Origin: Phoronis australis
Lineage: Eukaryota > Phoronida > Phoronidae
Direction: 5' to 3'
DNA length: 64,000 nucleotides
NCBI GenBank assembly: GCA_002633005.1
Contig: NMRA01000223.1
Coordinates: 531,664 to 595,663, forward strand
Position 1 is the stretch's first letter, and the number at the start of each line of letters is the position of its first letter. Below are positions 10,761-22,790 of the stretch, piece by piece. The notes beneath the pieces were generated by a model. That model was given only the letters and a program-made list of their open reading frames with translations, did no database searches and was not told the DNA's origin. The translations under genes were made by a program, and so were the position numbers.

Positions 10761-10914
10761 TCAGTCCGCCGGACTAGCTAAGACGGTCACCGAGCTGGCG
10801 GTGGGCATAAACATAACCAAATTAGGGCTCTACTTAGAAAAAGAAGATCGTTGACTCCATCAACACCACTACAAGACAGATCTGAATGGCTCAAAGATCC
10901 TACAGCAATGGCCT

Positions 10915-11360
10915 GACGGGGCATCATAAAGACAACTGAATTCTAGTGACAAGGTTAGCATGCATCAGGAGCACCAAAGGTTCGGGCCCTGCTCTATTGG
11001 TAACTGTTCCGACGGGGCAGTATAAAGACAACCGATTTCTAGTGACAAACATGTACAAGGAGTACCAAGGGTTCTGGCCCTGCTATGGTAACTGTCAAGA
11101 CGGGGCAGTATAAAGACAACCGAATTCTAGTGACAAGCATGTACCAGGAGCGCCAATTAAGGGTTCGGGCTCTGCTCTATTGGTAACTGTTCCGACGTGG
11201 CAGTATAAAGACAACCAAGTACTAACATGACTGCTGTTGTCATTAAGCCGGCTTCATGTGAGTCAAACTGTCCCGACGGGGCAGCATAAAGAAAACTTGT
11301 AACAACATGTAGCTGTTGCCATTAAGGCAGCTTCATACCCGGCAAGAAGTCAAAGACGCT
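10915..11360 (+). repeat. Tandem array, five units of about 81-96 bp, each with a TATAAA-like box
   Basis: Units start at GACGGGGCA near 10915, 11011, 11099, 11194 and 11275. Each begins GACGKGGCAGTATAAAGACA with small changes (CATCATAAA in the first, CAGCATAAA in the last). The first three units continue with GAATTCTAGTGACAA and GGTTCGGGCCCTGCT or variants. A similar lone motif, CCCGACGGGGCATCCGG followed by AATAAAGACAAG, lies at 9741-9768 upstream of the LINE ORF1 remains, which ties the array to that element. The period is irregular because the last unit has lost or replaced its middle. Confidence 0.75.
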
Positions 11361-12120
11361 GTTACCACCCAGCCAGCGTCTCATCTCCACAAGAATAAGA
11401 ACACCGCCGCCTTCCAACCAGGTCCTGCCGCTCGATCCACGTCCACACCAAGTTCAGCAAGGACAGAAGGCGAGACCGCCCATGCCGATTGCGAAGCCCT
11501 CATCTACTCTACTACTACTACTCCGAGCATCTAGGCATTGTGAGGGACATTTTGGGGTTTTGAGTACTGAATGGCCATGCCAGTCATCAACATGGTAGCA
11601 AGTGGTTGTTGAATTTTAGATTTGGGTGAAAGAATTTTTATAGTGGTACGATCCGCGGCAGTCCCGACAAATGAGCCCGGCCGCGAGCCGCCGGCCAGCG
11701 CCGACCAGCGTCCCCGCCGCGCAACTGAGGCCGGGCAGGACTGACAATCATGCACGTTTATCAAGTTGTTAGTGAAACGTGGTAATTAAGACTACCATCA
11801 GAATTTCAGTTGGTCTCAATGTCACTGTATCCGCAATTAAAGAATCAATCTGGGCCAGGCTAACATCGCGGACCACTCGGGATGCAACTGCCTGGCTCGC
11901 GGGTGCCGCCGCCGACCGGCGGGGCTGGAGACCATTTGAGAGCGGGTTCTCCGACTTAGACAACCTCCATCGAGCGCGCCGGTTTCTCCGTCGGACGACA
12001 GCGTTAAAGTTGTTAGGTGAATTACTTATGAGAAAACGGCATAATTAAGTTCATCGATTAAAGCGGTCGTCAAAGTCTGGCGGCGGTGTACTACCTGTCG
12101 GCGATGTTTCATAATTAAGG
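11361..12120. other. GC-rich, CpG-rich repeat-like block
   Basis: 11640-11990 is markedly GC-rich (GCCCGGCCGCGAGCCGCCGG and similar). Open frames run on both strands but none resembles a protein I know. The proline- and threonine-rich frame at 11316-11534 directly follows the tandem array and may be more of the LINE remains. TTGGGTGAAAGAATTTTT here (about 11620) resembles TTGGGTGAAAAGAATTTTTG at 8129, so some repeat is shared with the 8-kb block. Confidence 0.4.
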
Positions 12121-13432
12121 GACCTGACCTGAATTGTCAACCGGTACAAAATTAATTAACTGATCGATGTTGCTGGTAGCTGTTTTCGCCAATATCAGAC
12201 GGTGCACAGTTATTGAAAGTTTAGTGCAAGAAAAATGTCGTAGTAAAATCACTAAAACCGGATTCTGCTGTTTGGGTCAAATTAAGCTACATGAAATCCA
12301 TCTCCGACCCAACAAAAAACCAATGATGTGTTTTCAACCGTATAACCGATAATGACCCTTGAAAGAAGAAAGTCGTTGCTTACAAAACTAATACATGTAA
12401 ATGCAGTCTTATAGTGTTGCCATTACCCTGAGGTAGGCTGTGTGTTGAGTAAAGTAGGCCTACCTTAAAAATAGGCCAAGCACCGGGCCGGACAACGATT
12501 TCATACATGTAAATGGGGGCAGGTGGTTGGCACAGACACGCGATTTATTAACAAGGCCGCGTATTTAACTCCCTTTGTGACATTTTGCATCTGCGGCTGT
12601 ATCTTCTAAACTCCCTTGCAAGATCTTTTAGTTTGGAAAGTGTGTTGCATGAAGCACCGCTTTGCCTCTTTATGACAATTTCTTTTTCATGTTCCTCTAT
12701 AACCTTTGGAGTTTAGCGACTGGTTTTCGTATTAAGCAAATAGCTATTCGGTAAGCGACGACACTTTCTCATCTTCGGACGGGTTCGACGTATTGTGCGC
12801 CATGGAAAGTAATGGCCATTTTTATGACGCTATAAACACCCCTATAGAAGCATGCCGTTTGTTTTGCAGTCGTGGACGTAATTCAATATTTAATGCATTG
12901 CGCTTTGCTCGAAAAATCGAGTCCGTGGTGACGAATCGTTTTAGTTGCCCATTTTTTCAAAAAGAACACCCACCTGAAATGAGCAAGACGATGCAGCATT
13001 CGTATTTTGTTTACTCATAGCTTGAAAAATCACATCGTATCAAACCTTGCTTACCCTGGCTTACATGTATGTGAATTGCTTTAGTTTTTCAAAAAGCACG
13101 AAACATCAAGGGATGAAATTTAAGTGGGCGTGAGGTTTTTCACTTCAGTGTAGTCCGTGAGCGCAGATCTCATTAAATACTAGAACCAACAACGTGACTG
13201 CCCTCATCTTTGTTAAATGAATTACCGTAGACCAGTTTCTCTTTGTATACGACTATACTGTACCGGTTCGCTGAATTAATGGAGTTTGATGTGTTATCAC
13301 AAACTGTGTGCCAACGATTCTGCGCGGAGACAGTTATTCGTATGGAAAATCTACGTGAATATATCCTTATCGTGTACTCCAAGGGAAAGTCAGTGTTGAA
13401 AAACAAGTGTTATGCATGTCGATACGTAAACA
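12121..13432. other. Intergenic, with an old dispersed repeat
   Basis: 12590-12810 resembles the repeat in the TAF6 intron (TGTATCTTCTAAACTCC, GACGTATTGTGCGCCA). A 66-codon frame from the ATG at 13279 and a 74-codon one from 12802 exist but match nothing known to me. Confidence 0.4.
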
Positions 13433-13440
13433 TGACGTCA
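13433..13440. promoter_or_regulatory. Palindromic CRE (TGACGTCA) upstream of the unrecognised gene
   Basis: Perfect consensus ATF/CREB site 63 bases before the proposed start codon at 13504, with a CCAAT at about 13465. The position suits a promoter-proximal element if transcription starts close to the ATG. Function is inferred. Confidence 0.3.
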
Positions 13441-13503
13441 CAGACAGAAGACGTTGATGTTCCTCCAATAACATAGCGCCTCGCGCCATGTTTGAATCCT
13501 AGA

Positions 13504-16500
13504 ATGGGAATAATTGGTTCCAAGCCCAAACCAGCGCAAAACGAGCAATCCGTAGAGCAGGACACAAAGAAAACGGAGATGACAAAACCACGAAGTCCAC
13601 GTAGGCTACGCCACAAACATCTTGTAGTAACACAGGAAAACGTGTTTAAAAAATATCCACATTCATATATTCATATTTAGTGTTATACACTCCTATGGCA
13701 CGATGAGATGGCGTGTTAAAATTTGCACCTCTGTCGAGTTTGTATTTCTCTACTACTTTTACAAGTACTAAATTATAGAGTCTTATTCATGGGTTTTTAT
13801 GCTTATCGTCGATTCACCGGTATTGCAAAATTTTGGAGCAGCTATGCTGCAAACGTACTTACCGGGAATTCCAGTTAAGTATGCACCACAACAATAAGAA
13901 CGCAATCTGTGGAGCAAAAAATTTGGCATAATGTTCTTTTTCTTTTCTCGAAATCAGGAAATGCCAAATGGGGTCAGCGTGAAAGCAGACAGGCAGAAAA
14001 TAACGTAAGTACAATGTAACCCCTAACAGAACTAAAACTGCAAACAATATGCACTATACATTCGTTTCTATTGGGGGAGGGGCTGGTACGCCGGGTTGTC
14101 GGATATGGCGGGGGCGACCGAGGAATGGGGTACGCTGGCAGAACTGGTAGTGTGGATCGGCGAAGCCGACGCAGTGGTGTCGACCCGGGGAAAGGGGTCA
14201 TTAACTTTTGTGACGCCCATCTCCAAAATTAACTTTCCCACACCTGTGGTTTTAATCCTTCTACATACACAAGCACGCGGATCCTCAGGGAATTGCATCA
14301 AATGGATCCGGACTCTCCTGCTCGACCACTTTGGACTGCCACATGAATCCCCGCGCCTGTGTAGTAGACGGCGCATATGCAATCGTGCATAATCGAACCA
14401 AGGGTCACAGCTCAGTTGTTGTTTTTCAGTCTGAGGACTCTGACGACTACCTGTACTGTCCAAGTGAAGACGATCAATCAGACAGGTACAGCGTTTCGTC
14501 CAACTACGGCGACCCCTCATCCGCCACTCGTAGTGCCATCAAGAGGTCAATGAGAAAAGTTACTCCTACTAACGAATCTCGGGTAAATTTCCTCCACAAC
14601 TGCACTGCGGACATTCAACCATTTCTTCAGTTAAAGTGTAAAGTGGAAACCTAAGTCGTTCATTTCTATCTTTGCACTCGCGGTGAAAGTTACACTTACC
14701 AGACAATTACTCTTTATCGGGACTTTTGAAACATTGGTGAACATGGAAAATTGTGTACCCGTTAGAGTCCGGCCCCGCTAATGGTTACAAGGATTAAAAT
14801 ACTTGGCCCTGCGCATGCCGATTAAAGTGCTTCAAATCATCGATATCATACAAAATTAACACACAAAAACAATCCCACCAGCCGATGAACTCTGTTAAAT
14901 AAGAACACCCGCAAACACTATCTGACGATATGCTAATTAGCTGATCTCGAGTTACGAGAAGTTATTGGTCGATACATGTTACCTTAAATCGAGACAACCA
15001 ATCACAGCACTAGTCATCCGCCGTTGTGTTTAGTGTGAAAAGTCGTCAGATATTGCTGTTCGTTTTCCTGTGGTTTGTAGTATAACAAGAAATGGCAAGG
15101 CGTTGCGTTTGCAGTAGTTATGACAACTTAGTATTTGACCACGCTATGGCTCCTTTCACTTTCCCGCGTGATATCATAGAAGCGCGGATATGGCTGTAGG
15201 TGGACATAACACACTGGCACGTTCATAAGGCACAGTTATGTCCGAGGAGCTAAGAAACTTTCAGTTGAAATCGCTTTTCTATTTTCTCGTTTTTTGATAT
15301 TGAATTAACGATTGCAATATGCAGTGCTATCAAAGACGGTTTAATGATGTTGACAATGTAGGCATTTGCCAAGACTAGGTACTTGAATGGTGGTTCTAAG
15401 CACTTTAAGATACGTTTACACGTTGTTGGGGTTAAAGAACACGTGATAAACACACTCAAAATATTGATAGATTTTTGTTGCAGGTTGACTCTAATTACAT
15501 GAGAAGGAATTCAAAGCGTGGATACAGGAGACGCCACTTTCCTGTAAAGAAGGAAGGGAAAAGAGGGCGACACACCACGGGGGTAAGATGAGGTTGTTAA
15601 AGGGTTGGTCGCTCAATTCATTATTTGTTGCTGTGACATACTATAGCGTGAGATTTTCACTGCGGTGTTGTAAAGTCAGGAGGTCTCTTTGTAGTGTGAC
15701 ATACTCCATAAAATCAAATCTATATTCATTCAATGTAATTTACTTCGTTCAAAATTGGTTGCAGTGTTTAAGAAATATCAGTTTGAATGCTTTTTAGACG
15801 TACAAGTTAAGAGCTGAATTCTACAACTCTGCATACTTTTTTCACATGGGTATTGAATGACGAGTCGTTTGTTTAATCACACGGATCTCGAATGTTCATT
15901 TTCATATAGGATACAGGGATGTTTCACAAACATTTGAAAAAAGTCCCTTTGAAGAAACCCAGAATCAAACAACATCGACGAAAAATGAACAGATCTTATA
16001 CACGTCGGTATGCTAATAGGAGATCGAGACAGGTAAGCGTATTACCTAGATTCACAAAAGCGGTGCCAAAAAATCTTGCTTACGTGGCATAGGGGTTTGT
16101 ACATGTAATGGAGGAAAAGCGGGGGAGGAGAAAGTATAAGGGGAAGAGGGGGGGGAGAGAGATGACGGGTTTGGGGGAGNCGAATGCTCACTGAAAACAA
16201 AATTGCCTCCCAATTCTATTCAGTTAGTAAGTCCAAAATGCCGAAATTTCTACCTGAAATGCCCACTTTATTCAGGAGTCTTCGCATTTGCATGCAACAT
16301 TATATTTCATGTAAAAAGAATGTCTAAAAGTAAGCCACTGTTCTGAATAATATTTTAATTGAAGTTTCATAGTCACAAACGGGCGAAAGCATCCACCAGC
16401 GTATTGTCCATCAGCGACTCGCTTTACTCGATTCCACGTAGAAAAAGAAAAAGAGCTTCCACCTCAATCTACGAGTCGGCAAGTACTTTAAGTCTAAACA

Positions 16501-18390
16501 ACTCCAGCAATACTTCTGTGTTGTCGCGCACTAACCGGAGTGGCCGATCTGCATCGCCGTCCTCGGTCCTCTCAGACGATACGAGAAGGAAGATAACTAA
16601 ACGACAACCTTTTCGAAGACGGCATCATGTGTCAAGGAAAGCCAAGAAGTTATCTTCCCGTAACAGCGAATTCAAGCACAGCGAACCGACCGACTCTGAC
16701 ATGAAGCGATATAGCATTGGAAGTCATCGTGTGAAAGCCTATGATGAAGAGGGTTTCCCTGAAAGTGGGAGTAGGAGTAGGAACAACTCAGCTCTGCGTC
16801 AGAAGCGTAAACCGCCCGCAGAGGTATTAAACGCTGCCATTGTTTTACCTTAAGATTGTTTAGGACTCAAGAAGAATGTCCATATTTTGTAAACTTCGGA
16901 ACATCATACATGTACCTAAGAAATGGCTAGTTGGATTTATATGAAACTTTTAGACACTATGATTTTTGCTCTGTTCTTAAAATGGTCCACTTCTGCATGT
17001 GGGTCTAAAAAATAAGACTTTTATGATTTTCATGAAAAAATTCAAAAGTTGCATAAAACGAAAACGAAATGATAATTTAGAAAACTGTAACTGCGTTTTT
17101 AAGATTTCATTTAGAACATTTATATCAAACTAAAGTGGTCATGTTATTGATAACGAGGTTTTGTTACGGATGTAACTGCCTTATTTGCTAAATTTTACCA
17201 AACAAACACGATCACGAGATCTGGCGAGATTGGTGACGTGTAACATCAAACTCTGCAGCTTTCTACTCTCAGAAAATACAGTGTATGTACTTATACTGAA
17301 TTACAATCTATGGTTTTGTAGATATTTTGTCAAATACACAGACTAGGTCCTGTATAACTTTAATTGGTCTTCGTTTGAATTTTTTCGAATGGGCAGCGTA
17401 CCATATAATTATTCTCTTAACTGAAAACACACCTGTTGTACATATCATGAACAACAAGAGCCTACGATTTTATGAAAAATGATTTTCGACGATGTCTTTC
17501 TCTACCACTTTAATTGGTAAGTAGTGAAAAAGAAATTTGCAATGAAACTATGAACACGTCACTAATTGCCAGCTATTCATTAAAAGTGATTAATTACCGA
17601 AATTTGATATCTTCTGAGAAACTTTTTACTTTGGTGACCTGAGATTGTATTGCTATTTATGTGCATAAATAGTTGTGTGAGACGTAAGACAAATTTTCCT
17701 GATGTTAATTCACTTTTGTAAAACAGTTCCCAGAAATAAATGTGAATTTAATTTTTGCCCACGCAGATATGTATATTGTTACCTTTTTTGGACAAGGAAT
17801 TATGGAAGCTCAACGTATAAAGACTGAGCACTCAATCAAGACTGGAAAATGCAACAGCAAGAATATCTTGAATACTAATCTTTCAGATGGTTGACAAAGG
17901 GTTGTCTCCCTTTGTATTTCCTTCCTTGACCAACACCAAAGGCGCTCATCGCTGTCTGAGCCCCCCAGACCTCGTAGGCAACGACAACTGCCCCTGCGTG
18001 CGCAGACTTCTACTTCCGCTAATGAAGAACTACACTAAGAAGTAAGTATTGCAATTTTACCGACCTCCGAACTTTCTACAATAGGGAGTTCTTCAACTTA
18101 GAGAGTTCACTAGCATTTCCATCTGTTTGCTACAGGTAGTAGGCCTATTGTAGGCTTGTGGCACGAAGACGACGGCGTCAAACAATTCAACATGCTTAAG
18201 AGTCTTGACACTATGAGGAAATTAGTTAAATGCAAAATTTAAAGATAAAAAACATATAACATGTTTATTGATTTTGCACTTCATTGTCATTTGTTGGCCG
18301 TATAATATACCCCTTAAAATTCCGTTTAGGGGTGCGCCTAAAAAGAAACAACAGGGGAAAAAAGTACGGAAGAGGACAGCAAAGGACTGA
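13504..18390 (+). CDS. Unrecognised multi-exon gene, Ser/Arg/Lys-rich protein (~399 aa)
   Basis: Proposed exons: 13504-13626, 13978-14004, 14430-14582, 15484-15582, 15910-16032, 16365-16823, 17887-18041, 18330-18390. All have GT/AG ends; the first six junctions are phase 0, and the last is phase 2 and restores the frame to TGA. I do not recognise the protein. It starts MGIIGSKPKP (possible N-myristoylation, purine at -3 and G at +4). It has an acidic Ser block (SEDSDDYLYCPSEDDQ), two very basic exons (KRGYRRRHFPVKKEGKRGR; RRKMNRSYTRRYANRRSRQ) and a 153-codon Ser/Arg-rich exon. A Cys-containing segment (RCLSPPD, NCPCVRRLLLPLM) follows, and the tail KKGAPKKKQQGKKVRKR is like a nuclear signal. 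No transmembrane span. Exons 3-8 are well supported; exon 1 and the 9-codon exon 2 are less certain (exon 2 could start at 13958). The exon 6 acceptor used is gaag; the nearby catag gives a stop. Nuclear or cytoskeletal role is only a guess from composition. Confidence 0.7.
14985..15430 (+). repeat. Dispersed repeat with decayed THAP-type exon, copy 1 (intron of the unrecognised gene)
   Basis: Homologous over about 450 bases to the reverse complement of 53395-53870. From the ATG at 15092 it reads MARRCVCSSYDNLVFDHA then TFPRDIIEARIWL and stop. The other copy reads MSKRCVCVGCDNLVFDHA then FHFP and, after a frameshift, RDIGEVRIWHKLVQETR. The Cys pair, FxFP and Trp spacing match the start of a THAP zinc finger; here the second Cys is Tyr. 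Homology extends through the non-coding flanks (AAATGGTGG, AAGCACTTTAAG), so it spread as DNA. Confidence 0.6.
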
Positions 18391-18483
18391 GCTTTTTAAC
18401 AATAGTTAAAGGTGGACAAGTGATTTCCGATTCGTTGTTGTTTAAGCTAGTCTCGTTGAAATAGGCCTAGTACTGGTCCACAA

Positions 18484-18489
18484 AATAAA
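18484..18489 (+). promoter_or_regulatory. Polyadenylation signal for the unrecognised gene
   Basis: AATAAA about 95 bases after the TGA at 18390, a normal distance. It supports the terminal exon. Confidence 0.55.
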
Positions 18490-19344
18490 ACTCAATTGGA
18501 TTTGGCATTTCGTTTTTTTGCACCATACTTTTTCAACCAAATGGAGTTCAGGGACAGAGAGGCAGAAGCGAGGTATGCCAACCCATGTCGGATGAAAGAC
18601 TGGTGAATGACCATGGGAATTTGCCAAAAATTAGTCATCACAGTCAGGTGGGTCTGGTATGTAATAAATAATTTTCTTAAATCATTTGAGCTTCAACTTT
18701 TGATGCAAGCCCGTAGCCAGAATTACGCTGAGGGTGGTTCGAATTTCTTAAACGGTGGACTTTTTGGTCATATTTCGCAAACGTCGGCCATTTTTCCGTT
18801 GCTAAGCCCGGCAGAAGAGAAATCCGTATACACGACGATGACACTTGGCGGCTACATTCTTCTGAGATAAGACAGAATTCGTAGATCAAATCCAAGAAAT
18901 GAGGATACTATGACGGTTAATCGCAAAAACGGGACCCACATTCCGGTGTATTGTGGTCCACAAGGTTCTTAAATTTTTGGATTATTGAGCGTTACCCCTG
19001 CCAAACTTTCGAACCATGCGTGCTTTTAAAAATGAATGATTATACTAAACCACATGCGGAGACGGAAACATTTAGTCAGAGAATAAATTGAAGAATTTTT
19101 TGTAAGGTTACTTAAGTTGCTCATATCGTTGGAAATGGAAACTCCCCACTACTTTCAAGGCATTACTCCAAAGGTTCACCACCCCCGAAAATGTATGAGT
19201 TTTCCCCATATGCAAAAATACTCATTCGGCTTAGACGCAGTTGCGTACCTAGTTATGGTATTGAGAACAACGCCCGAGTATTAATAAGCTTTCACTGTTT
19301 GGGTTTCTTGCTCTTGCGAAAGTCAAGATCGCATCATTTCACAG
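18490..19344. other. Non-coding, nothing assignable
   Basis: No exon with both splice sites and an open frame is evident apart from the candidate that follows. 18705-18730 has a phrase (CCCGTAGCCAGAATTACGCTG) typical of repetitive DNA in form, without a second copy seen here. Confidence 0.35.
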
Positions 19345-19483
19345 CGCCACTGAGAAGTTTATCCGCAACGCTTCAACCTCACCCACCGCATCGGAAACAC
19401 ACGCCGGGTCGGAACTAAATGTACTGCCAGTCTTCACCAACTTCAGCGAGTCACATCCCTTCTTCCCAAAACTAAAGCCGGCC
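19345..19483 (+). CDS. Candidate internal exon, unknown protein
   Basis: Acceptor TTTCACAG at 19337-19344 and a strong GTAAGT donor at 19484 bound a fully open 46-codon stretch: ATEKFIRNASTSPTAS, then ELNVLPVFTNFSESHPFF and PKLKPA. One base precedes the first full codon. The same frame is open about 27 codons further upstream. I know no matching family and found no phase-compatible partner exon, so this is a prediction only. Confidence 0.25.
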
Positions 19484-22069
19484 GTAAGTCGCCGCAACCC
19501 TGAAATGAAATACCCCTGTGCCTCAGATGTTATCCCTATTATGGAAATTAGTCATTTTACGTTCAGGAGTAGCTATTGTGAATGATTGGAACTGAGCTCA
19601 TTTGTAAACAATGAAATCAATAATTTAAGAAATTTAAGAACTATTCATTTTGAACACCCTTTAAATGGTTACTAAATGGACACAAATTCAATAGTTTATG
19701 AATGTCAGTTCCGCCTCATTAGCAGGCATAACTGTCGGACTTGTGAGCATAGATTCGTATTAGTGGACTTTAGCAGTAGAGATATGCAACCTAGGAAATC
19801 TCTTCCACCAAGTTTGTTGCTCGTATGAAGTCTGCGAGGTTGTGCACCATTGACAATAATTTACAAAAGAAGACTTTTCTTCGTTGGCCAAAGAGTTGTA
19901 AGGTCTAATCCTAATAAAGCGAAATTGCTCGTCGGCGTGATCACATGACTGTCAATCCTCCAATCCACGTACCAAAGCGTGCACTGGATAAACAAACATA
20001 TTGGAAGATCCCTTTTAATTCGAAAATCGAAAGAGTCTGCATATCACAGCATGCTGGCAACTATACCTAAAAATCAGGCTTGAAGCCTGATGCTTTGTTG
20101 GTTGATCGATGTCAAGCCATTCACACACTACTTTTTGGGACCTCTCGCTGCTCCGTAGTTATAGACATTTAGTTCCAGGCCGTGTTACCCTTTGGTACAG
20201 TCACCACGCGCATTCAACGTGGTCGTCTGTGGCTTATACGACTTCGCGGTAACATGAAGCGTCCTCTAATCCGGCGTCGTCGCGATCTGTACGAACCTTT
20301 TATCTAGAGTACGCCTGCAGACACATGACCACTTGGCGAAGTTGGCCAGATACGACCCAAGTGGTTACGTAAAGCGCAGTCAGAACCAAATTTGAAATTA
20401 TTAACAACTTGATTGTTATTTTAGTTAGTAGTACTAATTAATAACTACAACGGCTTCTTAAAAGGGACTGAAAACATTTATTTGCAGGTGAAGGAAATTT
20501 AGAGTCAAGTTTTGTAATTTTTATTTAGACAGCGAGTGAGAATATGATTCAGCGTACTGATAAAGAGACATTATGAACTAGAGAAGAAAATTTTCTCAGT
20601 TCAGCCTCAGCGCGGAATCTAGCCAGCAACCCCATGGTCGCAGATTAAGGCACTGCTGACGGAACCAATCCCAAATCGATACAGGTATTTTAAACGCGTT
20701 TTACTGATTACGTCATCGGCCTCGAGTTGAGCGAAAGATTGGCAGACAACGGCGACGAGAATTGGCGATTTCAGTGCAATGAAGTCACAACAGGACAAAG
20801 GATTGTGTTGTTTTATATCTCTGGTCGGAGCTAATTTCACGAAGTCAATCCTATTCAACAATAATCCCCGTCTGTAAAACTCAGTGATAATGTCCGTTTA
20901 AACCAATTAGCTTTTGTGTTAGATTAATGAAAGCGTGGTTTATGTGGATCAAGGAGAAGTTTTGTAAAATCGATTCACATGTATCTTATGTGTGCAACAA
21001 TATTAGATATTTATTAATCTTGGGGGATGTTAAATAAAATGACAACACATGGATGACATTTGATATAGACAAAAAGCAGGGTGTGTTGGCTTGTTGCGAC
21101 AGACGCGTGTCTACGCGTGACCATGCATTCATTCAAGTATAAGGCGCGTTTTTCAGGAATTTTAGATTATAGGATACAATATTCTTCATCCGTTCCATAA
21201 GAGAAAATTTCTCGCCGCGTGTGTCTCCCGAGCGTCTTGCGTATACAAAACGCTGGCACATCAGTGGTTTCCATTCTAGGTTTCCATAAACAAATTCCCG
21301 CAAATTTGGGAAAAAGCACAAAACAAAAATACACGCATGAACGAGCATGCTTGTGCCTGAGTTTTTAATTTCCCACATTATTTTCAAATCCGCTCCTCAA
21401 ATCCTCAAAAGTCTCTTATTTAATGCATCAAATTGTTTGAATTATGAATTGCTCAGTCTTTCGTCTCTTAAGCTTGACGTTGAAAACAAATGTGTCATAT
21501 GACTGATTTTCATACCTTCATCCATAATTTTAACGACTAATGTCAGGTATCAAGAATTTAAGTTCTAAAATTAGCTGCTTGCTGGTCCTTTCCTTAGACC
21601 TAAAAACATCTAATTTCCAACACTCACTCATCAAATGTTTGTAATTGAATGGCTCTCTGAAAGCTTAATTCACAGCACTCCCAAGCATTCTAAATAAAAC
21701 CACAACACAATTGAAACCTTTTCTGCAATACAAAAAAGAACCTTTGCAAAAATGGAAACTTGGTATTAATCATATATCTTTTGCTGAGATACGTTCATTC
21801 CATTTCTTGAATTGTTATCTCGTAGTCTATCGGGGACTTTGGTAAGATTCCCTTCCTTTCCCTTAAGAATCTTTTATGACGGCCGTTTCGGAAACAAGAT
21901 TTGAAAAGTCTAATGGATGGTTATTCGTGGTCGTTTTGCAGATCTTAGTAGTTTCTGCCGAGATTGTGGGCTAAGCATTAATATTTTGTTGATTATTGAT
22001 CCACAAAAGGTCCGTTTAAATTTTCCAAGCTGACCACGTGTTTACAGAAGCGTTGCTACAACGTTCTAG
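19484..22069. other. Gene-poor stretch
   Basis: No supported coding exon or long repeat. A perfect small hairpin ATCAGGCTT/GAAGCCTGAT lies at about 20072-20091. Open frames below 85 codons on both strands lack splice context or familiar motifs. Confidence 0.4.
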
Positions 22070-22140
22070 CAGCAGCAGCGGAGCCCCGGCGGCAGCAGAC
22101 GCAGCGGCGGCAATGGCGCTAGACGCAGCAGAACGGACAC
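22070..22140. repeat. GCA/GCG trinucleotide-rich tract
   Basis: Imperfect AGCAGCAGCAGCGG..GGCGGCAGCAGACGCAGCGGCGG. It gives Ala-rich (minus) or Gln/Gly/Arg-rich (plus) frames that are low complexity and not clearly genic. Confidence 0.5.
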
Positions 22141-22581
22141 ATGTATTAGTGGCAGAGACACTAACAGTTTTATTCAGTGTTGGATAAAAACTGTTCAATA
22201 GCCAATTGTTATGAAAGGGAAATATTCCTCTTGAAATGTATCGTTTGCGTGTGAATACTCGGCCTATTCATCTGTGCTAAAAAGAGCGGTTGATATCCAG
22301 CCGCTCTAAATTTTTAAGTCCCTTCGGCAAAATGTCAGTCAGTTCATGGGATTATAACAATCAAACCATCTCAAGGTCATTCGACATAGTATTTCGTACG
22401 ACATTGGCGGCTTGATACGTCATCATGTGACCCGTTGTTGCACGGTTGGTGAAACAATGCATATTAAAATTTAATGTGACGTAAACATATGTTAAATTAT
22501 GTTTTTTACTGATATGGGTAAATCTTATTCGTCGAGGCTGCTGCACCTAGTGAGTATTTTCACGAGACTGAACTTACCGTA

Positions 22582-22790
22582 ATCGTTCGGGTTAACACCC
22601 ATGCTCAGTTAACCACCCATCCCCGACTTTAAGTGGATTTTCGATTTAACCGCCCACTGCTCGGTTAAGCGCCCCCCTGCGATTTTTGAAGATTTCCAGT
22701 TAAGCGCCCACCTCTCGGTTAAGCGCCCATCCCCGACTTTTAAAGAATGAAGATTTAGCGCCTAGTGCTAAGGAAACGCGCGATTCCCCG
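22582..22790. repeat. Tandem repeat built on GTTAAGCGCCCA
   Basis: About seven diverged GTTAAGCGCCCA-like words (near 22590, 22607, 22645, 22663, 22698, 22717, 22755) form a higher unit of about 54 bases: CTCGGTTAAGCGCCCATCCC, CGACTTTTAA and a spacer. Higher units begin near 22604, 22660, 22713 and 22767. Confidence 0.7.

Noticed and set aside
14068-14520. 150-codon minus-strand frame
   Set aside because: It overlaps the antisense of a well-supported exon of the + gene and has no recognisable motif.
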